Origin: CAVZBW01 sp963778465
GTDB lineage: Bacteria > Actinomycetota > Acidimicrobiia > Acidimicrobiales > RAAP-2
Length of the DNA: 64,000 bases
Direction: 5' to 3'
NCBI GenBank assembly: GCA_963778465.1
Contig: CAVZUK010000003.1
Location: forward strand, 2,542,001 to 2,606,000
Of this stretch, positions 46,655 through 54,439 are shown piece after piece; the stretch's first letter is position 1, and each line of letters opens with the position of its first letter. The position numbers were made by a program, and so were the translations under genes. The notes below the pieces were generated by a model. The model was given only the letters and a program-made list of their open reading frames with translations. It did no database searches and was not told where the DNA came from.

Positions 46655-46668
46655 ATAATGAACATTAT
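46655..46668. repeat. AT-rich inverted repeat
   Basis: ATAATG-AA-CATTAT within TTGACATAATGAACATT in a lower-GC gap between tetR and the hydrolase. It could be an operator or the end of an old insertion. No further signal was found in 46516-46735. Confidence 0.4.
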
Positions 46669-46735
46669 CGGCGCCAGGCCAAGTCCAACAGGGCGCCGCA
46701 GATGTCCGGTTGTCCGGTGTCCGGTCTGGTGTCGC

Positions 46736-47434
46736 TCAGCTCGCTACGGAGGCCGCCACCTCCTTCGCGAAACGGCGGCGCTCTCGGGTGACGAGCGAGA
46801 TATGCCCACCGGGGACCTCCACCAAGGAGGAGCCGGCGATCGCCGCGTGCATCTCACGCGCCAGTGCGAGTGACGTCATGTGGTCACGCCGGCCATGGAG
46901 GATGAGGGTCGGAACGACGATCTCACCCAAGCGGGCGGTGGCGTCGTAGGAGGCGGATGCCTGGCGCTGGGACTCCCAGGCCCATCGGGGTTGCCGCTCA
47001 CCGGGGGTCGGGAGCCGGCTCAGCACCTCCATTGCCAGCCACCGGCGACTGAAGATGCGGCCCGGCGGCGTGCTGGCACTGGTAGCGGCCAGAACGAGTC
47101 GCCGCACGCGCGTCGAATGGTCGAGGGCGAGACTCAAGGCGATTCGCCCGCCCAGGGAGTACCCCACGACGACCGCTCGCTCGATCCTCAGCACGTCGAG
47201 AAGCCCTTCGGCGTCGTCGGCCATCTGCTCGATGGTGTAGGGACCAGGCGGCTTGTCGCTCCGTCCCCCGCCGCGAAGGTCGAACACGATCACGTGACAC
47301 GTGGCGGCGAGCGGTCCGATAACCCCGCCGAAGAGACGGGTGTCGGCTCCGAGCCCGGGGACGAGCAGCAGCGCTGGGCCGGTCCCGTGCTCCTCGTAGT
47401 ACAGCTCGATGCCGTTGACGCTCGCCCGGGCCAT
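46736..47434 (-). CDS. Alpha/beta hydrolase
   Basis: 232 residues from ATG 47434 (MARASVNGIELYYEEHGTGP is a typical start; GTG 47518 with GAGAGG upstream would add 28 residues). HGTGPALLLVPGLGAD, nucleophile elbow VGYSLGGRIA, acid in LHGRRDHMTS and the catalytic His in VPGGHIS give a complete Ser-Asp-His triad. It resembles 3-oxoadipate enol-lactonase and related esterases. The substrate cannot be told. Confidence 0.85.
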   Translation of the reverse strand: MARASVNGIELYYEEHGTGPALLLVPGLGADTRLFGGVIGPLAATCHVIVFDLRGGGRSDKPPGPYTIEQMADDAEGLLDVLRIERAVVVGYSLGGRIALSLALDHSTRVRRLVLAATSASTPPGRIFSRRWLAMEVLSRLPTPGERQPRWAWESQRQASASYDATARLGEIVVPTLILHGRRDHMTSLALAREMHAAIAGSSLVEVPGGHISLVTRERRRFAKEVAASVAS

Positions 47435-47599
47435 ACCGGTCAAGTGTGTCTCACCTGGCACCGCACCGGCGCGACCAGGTTGTAGGACTCGCCAGTTCCG
47501 TTCAGGGGCCTGAGCCACTGGTGGGTGCCTCTCAAATCGACATGACGCAGAATGCCAACCACCGCGAGCGGCCGACCCCGCTCAAATCCGAAGAGTCTG

Positions 47600-49060
47600 C
47601 ATGACCGTTGCGGTCACCCCGGACGGATGAAATGCTGACGGTGGCTGCCGGCGTGGTCGCCGATATTGGCTTGCAACCTCGAGTGCGTCGAAGAGTCTGG
47701 CGCGAGGACCCGGGGGACCAAGGACTGTCGCTACGAGCACGAACCCCAGCATCCGCTTCCACCTGGTCCTCCCCGGCAGCCTCCGATCCATACCTGGGAG
47801 GTGAAGCAGTGAAACGAATACGCGAACGAGTTGCCGGCCTGGACGTACATCGCGACACCGTGGTGGCCTGCTGTCAGGTCAAACAACCTGACCGGTCCAT
47901 CGAGGTGACGAAGCAGTCGTTTGCCACCACGGCCAACGGTCTCGGTCAGCTGGCTGCATGGCTGAGCGACGCTGGCGTCGACACGGTGGCGATGGAGGCC
48001 ACCGGCGTCTACTGGAAACCGGTCTACTACTGCCTCGAAGGGTTGTTCGACGAGCTGTGGCTCTGCAACGCACAGCACGTGAAGAACGTGCCGGGACGCA
48101 AGACCGACCTCTCTGATGCCGAGTGGCTGGCCGATGTCGCGGCCCACGGCATGGTCCGCCCGAGTTTCGTGCCCCCGCCGGAGATTCGGGAACTCCGCGA
48201 TGTCACCCGCTACCGAAAGACCCAGGTCGAAGCCCGAGCCAAGGAGATCCAGCGCCTGGAGAAGACCCTCCAAGACGCCGGCATCAAACTGTCCTCGGTG
48301 GCGTCGAAAGTCTGGAGCCAGTCGTCGCGGGAGATGATCGAGGCGATGATCGATGGCGAGCGGGACCCAGCGGTCCTTGCCCAGATGGCCAAGTCGCGTT
48401 TGCGAGCCAAGATTCCTCAGCTCGAAGAAGCGTTCAGCGGCCGGTTCGACTCCCACCATGCCCTGGTCTGTCGCCAGGTGATCGAGCACATCGACTTCTT
48501 GGATCGCTCGATCGCCACCCTCACCGCTGACGTCACGGATCGCCTGTGCCCTTTTGAGTCGGCGGTCACCATCTTGTGCTCCATTCCCGGGGTCTCGAGG
48601 ACCACCGCCGAGGTGATGATCGCCGAGATGGGTGTCGACATGACTCGATTCCCGACCTCGGGCCACCTGTGCGCGTGGGCCGGGGTGGCCCCCGCTAGTC
48701 ATGAGTCGGCTGGAAAACGTCACCCCGCCGGCACGCGACAAGGCTCGACCTGGCTGCAGCGTGCGCTTGTCGAAGCAGCAAGGGGGGCGTCGCGGACCAA
48801 AGACACCTACCTCTCCGCCCAGTACTCCAGGCTCGCCCGACGGAGAGGGTCCAACAAGGCCACCATCGCAGTTGCTCACTCCATCTTGGATGTCTCCTGG
48901 CACCTGCTCACCAACGGTGCTCTCTATGACGACCCTGGCGCCCGATTCTTCGAGCTCCGACACGATCCGGCTGTTGAGGCGAAGCGGCTCCAGCGCAGGA
49001 TCGAAGACCTCGGCTTCGAGGTCAGCATCGCCCCAGCTGCTGCATAGCCTTTCCCCAACG
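47600..49060 (+). mobile_element. IS110-family insertion sequence, ends not determined
   Basis: Contains the transposase gene below. IS110 elements lack terminal inverted repeats, so the ends cannot be read by eye. The non-coding stretch about 47530-47808 before the transposase is where IS110-group elements encode their bridge RNA. No coding signal is seen there. Confidence 0.6.
47809..49047 (+). CDS. IS110-family transposase
   Basis: 412 residues from GTG 47809, with GGAGGTG at 6-nt spacing. The N-terminal DEDD RuvC-like domain is complete: D12 (GLDVHRDT), E63 (MEATGVYW), D100 and D103 (KTDLSDAEWLA). The C-terminal Transposase_20 region has SIPGVSRTTAEVMIAEMG and LCAWAGVAPASHESAGK, including the conserved serine. 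The frame is intact, so the element may still be mobile. The G+C content is a little below its neighbours. Confidence 0.93.
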   Translation: MKRIRERVAGLDVHRDTVVACCQVKQPDRSIEVTKQSFATTANGLGQLAAWLSDAGVDTVAMEATGVYWKPVYYCLEGLFDELWLCNAQHVKNVPGRKTDLSDAEWLADVAAHGMVRPSFVPPPEIRELRDVTRYRKTQVEARAKEIQRLEKTLQDAGIKLSSVASKVWSQSSREMIEAMIDGERDPAVLAQMAKSRLRAKIPQLEEAFSGRFDSHHALVCRQVIEHIDFLDRSIATLTADVTDRLCPFESAVTILCSIPGVSRTTAEVMIAEMGVDMTRFPTSGHLCAWAGVAPASHESAGKRHPAGTRQGSTWLQRALVEAARGASRTKDTYLSAQYSRLARRRGSNKATIAVAHSILDVSWHLLTNGALYDDPGARFFELRHDPAVEAKRLQRRIEDLGFEVSIAPAAA

Positions 49061-49322
49061 TCTGTCGACACCCCTGCCGACAAGCACCTCGTCCTCGCGC
49101 GCCCAGTGGCGCGACGGAACTGAATGCATTTCACCCCAGCCGGCAAAAGGGTTCTGCGGGTTCTCCGAGTCATCGGGATCGTCGAGCAGGTCGTAGAGGC
49201 CGCCGATCCCACGAGACCGACGTCGGGTGGTTAGGCGCCGATGAGCTCCTGCCCCGACGGGTCCGGCGGTGAGCACCCGCCCTGTCGGGCCCTCCATCGG
49301 ACTCGATGGCTCGATCGCTGGC

Positions 49323-49982
49323 TCAGCACAAGCGCGCGACCAGAGTCCTCTTGACCAACTTGCCTTCCAGGGCGATGTCCACACCGATGTCGAAGTTGGC
49401 AAGGGATTCAAGGTGATCCTGAGGAAGGAAGGAGCGATACGGGTCGCCGATGAGGACCTCGGAGCCCGCGTCGACCAGCGTGGTCAGACTTTCGAGCATG
49501 GCCCTCGAGATGTCGCGCTCGTAGAACACGTCGCCCGCCGTCACGAGAGCTCCAGTCGAGGCCGGGATGGCTCGGACGTCCGCCTTGTAGACCGCGACGT
49601 TGACCTGGTTAAGTCCGGCGTTCATCTGAGCCGCGTGGACGGCGAGCTCATCGGTGTCGTAGGCGGCCACGGACCGAGCTCCGGCGAGGGCAGCTGCGAT
49701 GGCCACCACGCCGGACCCGGTAGCCACGTCGATCACCGTACGCCCGAGAACCGTGTCTGGGTGCTGGAGCAGGTACCGCGCCAGAGCCAGGCCTCCCGGC
49801 CAGACCGACGCCCAGAATGGCGGGGCAAGCTCTCCCCGGCCCATTGCCCCCTCCGCCTTCTCCCAAAGTCCGATCAAGTCCTGCGCCAGGCGGAGGCGAA
49901 GTTCTGGCACGAAAGGGTGGGCCCGGACCTCGGTAAACGTGTGCACGAAGCCCCTCTCACCCTCGAATAGCGGAGTCGCCAT
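49323..49982 (-). CDS. Class I SAM methyltransferase, ETFB-lysine-methyltransferase (METTL20) or PrmA-like
   Basis: 219 residues from ATG 49982. PPFWASVWPGGLALARYLL, the SAM-binding VIDVATGSGVVAIAAALAGA and the motif GDVFYE are those of the METTL20/ETFBKMT group, which methylates lysines of the electron transfer flavoprotein beta subunit; ribosomal L11 methyltransferases are relatives. No etfB is nearby. It starts 2 nt after the stop of the preceding small gene. Confidence 0.75.
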   Translation of the reverse strand: MATPLFEGERGFVHTFTEVRAHPFVPELRLRLAQDLIGLWEKAEGAMGRGELAPPFWASVWPGGLALARYLLQHPDTVLGRTVIDVATGSGVVAIAAALAGARSVAAYDTDELAVHAAQMNAGLNQVNVAVYKADVRAIPASTGALVTAGDVFYERDISRAMLESLTTLVDAGSEVLIGDPYRSFLPQDHLESLANFDIGVDIALEGKLVKRTLVARLC

Positions 49983-49984
49983 CG

Positions 49985-50302
49985 CTACGACGACGCCCTT
50001 CGCTCCAGGCTCCAGCCGTCGTCGTGACGGTAGATGTTCAGGAAATGGAAGGGGTCATTGGGCCGGAAGCCGACTTGAACAACGGCAGGATCCGTGTCGG
50101 TGTACGCAACGTTGACAACATGGGCATGCGCTTCTGGGGGGAAGTCTCGAAGCGCGGCCTCGCTGGGCTGGACGAGGCCGGCGATCTCCACGTCGATGCA
50201 CGCCGAGTAGGCGCCCTCTTCGACGTGGATCACCGGGTGCTCGCTTTCAGATCCGCCGCACTTGGCACACCTCGGAAAGCCCTTAGAGGAAACCTCGGCC
50301 AT
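49985..50302 (-). CDS. Hypothetical small protein with a CxxC pair
   Basis: 105 residues; not recognised. CAKCGG at residues 12-17 could bind metal. The C-terminal half has alternating hydrophobic residues and aromatic pairs (FHFLNIYRHDDGWSLE). It is coupled to the methyltransferase (2-nt gap). Confidence 0.6.
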   Translation of the reverse strand: MAEVSSKGFPRCAKCGGSESEHPVIHVEEGAYSACIDVEIAGLVQPSEAALRDFPPEAHAHVVNVAYTDTDPAVVQVGFRPNDPFHFLNIYRHDDGWSLERRASS

Positions 50303-50441
50303 CGTGAGTTACCTCCGATACTCCGGTCGATCCATCGACAGGCACTGCAGCTCGTAGGAGCAGCCGGCTTAGGCCGACCGTAAGCTTGCGCTTCCGAGCG
50401 AGCTCCTCGAGGCTCGACGAAGCCGAGGCCTATTGCCTGGG

Positions 50442-51299
50442 TCACTGAGTGCGTTCTCTCGGCAGCATCCGGTACTCGATTGCCCGCCTCATCGCCTCGG
50501 GCGTGCCCATGACACGGTGGAACTCGTCCCACGACAGTGCCCTCTTGTCTGCGCCGGCAATGAATCCCTCACGGCGGAGCTCGATGAGGAGCTCCCTCAC
50601 GACTTGTGCCGAAATTTGGAATACGTCATTGTCCATCACGAATTTGACACCAGCCGACTCGAGCTCCGCCGGTGGCGGAACGTTGCGGCCATCGACGCAA
50701 TAGAGCGGCTTTGGAAGTCGATCCGAGAGCTCGATTACCTCTCGGTACCCGAGCCTGACCGGGAACAATACATCGGCTCCCAATTCGGCAAACCGATGCA
50801 ATCGGTCAACTGCTTGCGCTGGATCGGATGCGTACGAACGTGCAACAACCACAAGGTCCCCGCCGGCGCGGGCATCAATGGCAGCGCGTACCCGGTCGAC
50901 AGCGTTTCGCTCCCCGATGAGTTGATCCTCGTGACCAGGAAAGCCCTTGCATCCGCTGTCGATGTCGTCGATGTGAACGCCCGCGATCCCGATTCGGATT
51001 GCCACTGCCACTGCCCGGGCCACCGCGAGAGGCGTACCTCCGCAGTCATCAAGATCGGCGAAGGCGGGCACGCTCACTGCCATGGCGACGTCGCGGGCGT
51101 GCCCTAGGAGGTCGCTTACGGTTCCAATCCCGTGGTCCGAGAGCCCATAGGCAACCGCCAGGGAGCCGGCGCTCTCGATGTCGATCAGCGGGAATCCCGC
51201 TTGCTCCGCCATACGCGCCGTCATGGCATCGTGGACACACGGAACGACCACAAACCCCGGTTCGGCAATGATCTGGCGAAGCAGCGCAGCCGGGCTCAT
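50442..51299 (-). CDS. Isocitrate lyase/PEP mutase family protein
   Basis: 285 residues from ATG 51299 (the frame opens at GTG 51341). The barrel pattern of the superfamily is clear: PCVHDAMTARMAEQAGFP, ESAGSLAVAYGLSDHG, metal-binding ADLDDCGG, and GVHIDDIDSGCKGFPGHEDQ where lyases have KRCGH. The catalytic Cys of isocitrate lyase is not in the normal context, so a carboxy-PEP mutase, oxaloacetate decarboxylase or 2-methylisocitrate-lyase-like role is as likely. Confidence 0.8.
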   Translation of the reverse strand: MSPAALLRQIIAEPGFVVVPCVHDAMTARMAEQAGFPLIDIESAGSLAVAYGLSDHGIGTVSDLLGHARDVAMAVSVPAFADLDDCGGTPLAVARAVAVAIRIGIAGVHIDDIDSGCKGFPGHEDQLIGERNAVDRVRAAIDARAGGDLVVVARSYASDPAQAVDRLHRFAELGADVLFPVRLGYREVIELSDRLPKPLYCVDGRNVPPPAELESAGVKFVMDNDVFQISAQVVRELLIELRREGFIAGADKRALSWDEFHRVMGTPEAMRRAIEYRMLPRERTQ

Positions 51300-51362
51300 C
51301 ACCGCCAGACTCGCAGAGCGCCGCCTACTCGCCATAACCACTCAGGTGCGGGTCTTTGACGT

Positions 51363-52344
51363 CTATCCATCACGATTCTCTCGATTGTCCTTCGCATGGT
51401 ATTCCAGAATTGCCCCGCCAATTCTGGGGTACTCGTAGGCGGTTTCGGGTTCGCGCCGGACGCGGGCGTCAAGCACTTCCGCATCCCGTCCGACCAGGAT
51501 CCTCCACCTCCCCTCGCGAATGCCCTCCAAGATCGTGCTGGCCGCCTCGGCGGCCCCGAGTGGTGCGGTCTCCTTGAAGTCCTCGCTCATCTGGCCAATC
51601 AGACGGCGAAGGTCCTCGGTCGACGCATCGGCGGGAGCACCTCGGCGGATGAGGCCGGGTCGCCAATTCTCGACCTCAGCGTCGCTCATGTCCTCGAGTT
51701 CGGGTCGTCCGAGCACGCGCCGCGTGTTGACAACAATGTCGGTCCCAACGTGCCCCGGCGTGACGACAGCGACGCAGATGTGGGGAGCGTGCACCCTCAG
51801 GTCCTCGATCTGGGCCTCCGAGAAGCCCTTCGCAGCGAAACTTGGCCGTGCTGTAAGCGGTGTGGGGTGAGCCCGGGCCGAGCGAGGCCCAGAACCCGTT
51901 GATGCTGCTCGTGTTCACCACCAGAGCGTCAGTGCTCTTCATCAGCACTGGCAAGAAGGTCCGGGTGCAGTGGTAGACGCCCCATTAGTTGACGGCGAAG
52001 GTCCGCTCCCAGATCTCCCGGGGATCAGTGACGAAGCTTCCGCCGGCGGCGATCCCGGCGTTGTTGAAGAGGAGATCCACGTATTCGGTGTCGTGCGCTC
52101 TCAAGACCTCATCACGGAACCGCAGGACCTGGCCCTCATCGGCGACGTCGCAGAGGTGACCGGTGACCCGGCTGCCGGGCCGGGCGTGGTTCTCCGCCAG
52201 CCTTACGGTCTCTCGAACGGCCGCTTCGTGCACGTCGCACCCAGCAACAGAGCACCCGTCGCTGGCCAGTTGGACGACCAGCTCTCGGCCCATTCCCGAG
52301 CCGGCTCCCGTGACCACAGCCAGTTTGCCGGCAAAGGACTTCAT
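51363..52344 (-). pseudogene. Short-chain dehydrogenase/reductase, disrupted
   Basis: From ATG 52344 the protein has the cofactor motif VVTGAGSGMGRE and the NNAG motif (LLFNNAGIA). It then meets an in-frame TAA at 51986-51988, after TFAVN, where relatives continue with WGVYHCTR. Downstream, VVNTSSINGF and the active-site YSTAK are in the same frame, but the rest (AAKGFSEAQIEDLRVHAPHICV) needs removal of one T from TTT near 51841. Two lesions make a working enzyme unlikely. One or both could be sequence errors. Confidence 0.85.
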
Positions 52345-52377
52345 GTTGAGCAATCTCTGGGCCCGGTCCTCGAATCG

Positions 52378-52523
52378 TCAGAAACCCCGCTCATAGCGGA
52401 GCTCCCACACCGGCACCGGACCGTACTCCGGAGTGGCGAAAGCGTTGGTCGGCATCCAGCCCTGCTGCTCGTAGAAGCGCCGGGCACGGACATTGCCCGA
52501 GAGAACCCAGGTTTCAGGACATC
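52378..52523 (-). pseudogene. GNAT acetyltransferase, C-terminal remnant
   Basis: The minus strand reads ETWVLSGNVRARRFYEQQGW and then VPVWELRYERGF followed by TGA at 52378-52380. That is the motif A/B end of a GNAT acetyltransferase. No upstream part is present; the similarity stops at about 52523, beside a short tandem repeat. It is a deletion relic about 48 codons long. Confidence 0.7.
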
Positions 52524-52535
52524 CTGAGACGACCG

Positions 52536-52577
52536 CCGAGTGGCCGTTACACCATGCCGAGTGGCCGTTACACCATG
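52536..52577 (+). repeat. 21-bp tandem duplication
   Basis: CCGAGTGGCCGTTACACCAT plus one G occurs twice in direct succession, exactly where the GNAT remnant breaks off. It could mark the junction of the rearrangement. Confidence 0.85.
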
Positions 52578-52628
52578 GGGAGAACTGGTCTCCGGCACGC
52601 CGTTTCGCCGGATGAGAGAATTCAAGCG

Positions 52629-53498
52629 ATGGACTTGGACGTATTTCCTGTAGCAGGTGCGCTCGGTGCCTTGGTCACTGGCGTGGACCTCACCAAGATG
52701 GAGAACAGCGAGCAACTCGAAGGCTTGCGTGAGGCACTGGCCCAGTACCTGGTCGTCTTCCTCCCCGACCAGGAGATGGATCTGGACGATCTCGAGCGAG
52801 TGACGGACCTCCTCGGCGGAAGGGACACCACCCCGTTTGTGACACCGTTGGAGGACCGGCCGTTTGTCATCCGGGTGGTCAAGGAGTCCACCGATCAGCT
52901 CAACTTCGCCAACGCCTGGCACAGCGACCTGAGCTATCTCCCCGAGCCGCCCTCCTACACCTTGCTCCACGCTGCAGAGGTGCCCCCCTTCGGGGGAGAC
53001 ACGATCTGGTCGAATCAGTACCTGGCCTACGAATCGCTATCACGGGGCTTGAAAGGGACCCTCGCTGAGCTTCGGGCCGTGCACTCGGCGGGCATGGCGT
53101 ACGGAACAGGCGGGCTCCTGGACCAGGTGAAGGACCTCACGTCCATGGCCATCGCTCCCTCAGCGGAGGCGTTCAAGGAGCACAGCCATCCTGCGGTCCG
53201 CGAGCATCCCTCGACCCATCGGACGGCGTTGTTCGTGAATCCCGTGTACACGACAAGATTCGAAGGCTGGAGTCCTGCCGAGTCCCAACCGTTACTCGAT
53301 TACCTCTACCGCCACGCCACCAACGAGAACTTCACGTGCCGCTTCCGCTGGGCACCGCACACGCTGGCGATCTGGGACAACCGCTGCACCATGCACAACG
53401 CTCTCAACGACTACTCGGGTATGCGCCGAGAGATGTTTCGCACGAGCGTCAAAGGCTCCGCTCCCTTGCCTCGTCGCTCTGACGGAGCCGAAGTGTGA
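52629..53498 (+). CDS. TauD/TfdA-family Fe(II)/2-oxoglutarate dioxygenase
   Basis: 289 residues from ATG 52629. The iron ligands are H98 and D100 (AWHSDLSY) and a distal His in CTMHNALNDY, and the 2-oxoglutarate arginine lies in MFRTSVKG. FGGDTIWSNQYLAYE is typical of TauD. Members hydroxylate taurine, alkyl sulfates, phenoxy acids and others; the substrate is not evident. A second dioxygenase of another family follows. Confidence 0.88.
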   Translation: MDLDVFPVAGALGALVTGVDLTKMENSEQLEGLREALAQYLVVFLPDQEMDLDDLERVTDLLGGRDTTPFVTPLEDRPFVIRVVKESTDQLNFANAWHSDLSYLPEPPSYTLLHAAEVPPFGGDTIWSNQYLAYESLSRGLKGTLAELRAVHSAGMAYGTGGLLDQVKDLTSMAIAPSAEAFKEHSHPAVREHPSTHRTALFVNPVYTTRFEGWSPAESQPLLDYLYRHATNENFTCRFRWAPHTLAIWDNRCTMHNALNDYSGMRREMFRTSVKGSAPLPRRSDGAEV

Positions 53499-53558
53499 TG
53501 TTCCCTCTGGGAGGGGCTTGGAAATAATCGGCGTTCCGCACTGGCGGGACTGAGGGCG

Positions 53559-54359
53559 GTGGCGGACGTGGAGAGTCTTGAAATGGCGTTTGAGGGACTC
53601 GAGCGCGACGGCTTCGTGGTGGTCGCTGACGTATTGTCCGAGCAAGAGGTGGGGCGAGTGCGGTCGAGCCTCGTCGAGGTCGCCCGGCGCGAGCGAGCGG
53701 CGGGCATCGACCACGATCCGAAATGGGAAGATGGACCTCGCAACCAGCGTGTCTTTGGGCTTCTCAATAAAGGTGCGGAGTTCGTCAACATCGTCGAGCA
53801 CCCGGTGGCGCTGGCGCTGATGAACCACCTGCTCGATCCGGCGTTCCTCCTCTCGAGCATCACCGCCAACATCACCGGTCCGGGCAGTCATCCGATGTAC
53901 CTGCATTACGACCAAGACTACGTGCCGGGACCCTGGCCAGCCTTCCCCCTGGTGGCCAACATCATCTGGATGCTCGACGACTTCACCGAGGAGAACGGGG
54001 CAACCAGGTTCGTACCTGGTTCGCATCGGGAGGACCACGCCGGTTGGTCTGCCGAGACCATGAGCGGGCGCAGTGGCGAGACAGTGGCGGTGGGCGGGAG
54101 TGCCGGCTCTCTCGTGTGCCTGGATGGCCGGGTCCTCCACCAGACCGGTGCGAACACGACGGCCGATCAGCTACGCCATGGGGTCATTGCCTACTACTGT
54201 CAACCATGGATTCGGCAACAAGAGAACGCCTCCCTGTCGATCCTGCCGGAGGTCTGGCCAACGCTCTCTCCGCGGCTTCGCGAGCTGGCCGGCCTAAGGA
54301 TGTACCGCGGTCTCGGGTCGGTCTCCGGACCGACCCAGCGAGGTTTCCGATACCGATAG
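53559..54359 (+). CDS. PhyH (phytanoyl-CoA dioxygenase) family protein
   Basis: 266 residues from GTG 53559. Iron ligands H116 and D118 (LHYDQDY) and H194 (VLHQTGANTT) are present; ENGATRFVPGSHR is the usual PhyH segment. It should be a non-heme Fe(II)/2-oxoglutarate hydroxylase, possibly in secondary metabolism or lipid breakdown. It lies 60 nt after the TauD gene on the same strand, so they may act together. Confidence 0.87.
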   Translation: MADVESLEMAFEGLERDGFVVVADVLSEQEVGRVRSSLVEVARRERAAGIDHDPKWEDGPRNQRVFGLLNKGAEFVNIVEHPVALALMNHLLDPAFLLSSITANITGPGSHPMYLHYDQDYVPGPWPAFPLVANIIWMLDDFTEENGATRFVPGSHREDHAGWSAETMSGRSGETVAVGGSAGSLVCLDGRVLHQTGANTTADQLRHGVIAYYCQPWIRQQENASLSILPEVWPTLSPRLRELAGLRMYRGLGSVSGPTQRGFRYR

Positions 54360-54439
54360 CCCGTAGGGTCGTAACCCTGCCATCGGGCTGTCTGCTGCAT
54401 GCTCATGGCCCGCTCCGCGCGGGATTGGGCCCGCCCGGG

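Noticed and set aside
46655..46668. Insertion-sequence end at the ATAATG/CATTAT repeat
   Set aside because: No second copy, transposase or target duplication was found around it, so it is listed only as an inverted repeat.
49095..49215. Possible C-terminal sulfatase fragment on the minus strand (text like GGLYDLLDDPDDSEN)
   Set aside because: The similarity is too short and lacks any catalytic motif; the stretch may simply be chance in GC-rich DNA beside the IS110 element.
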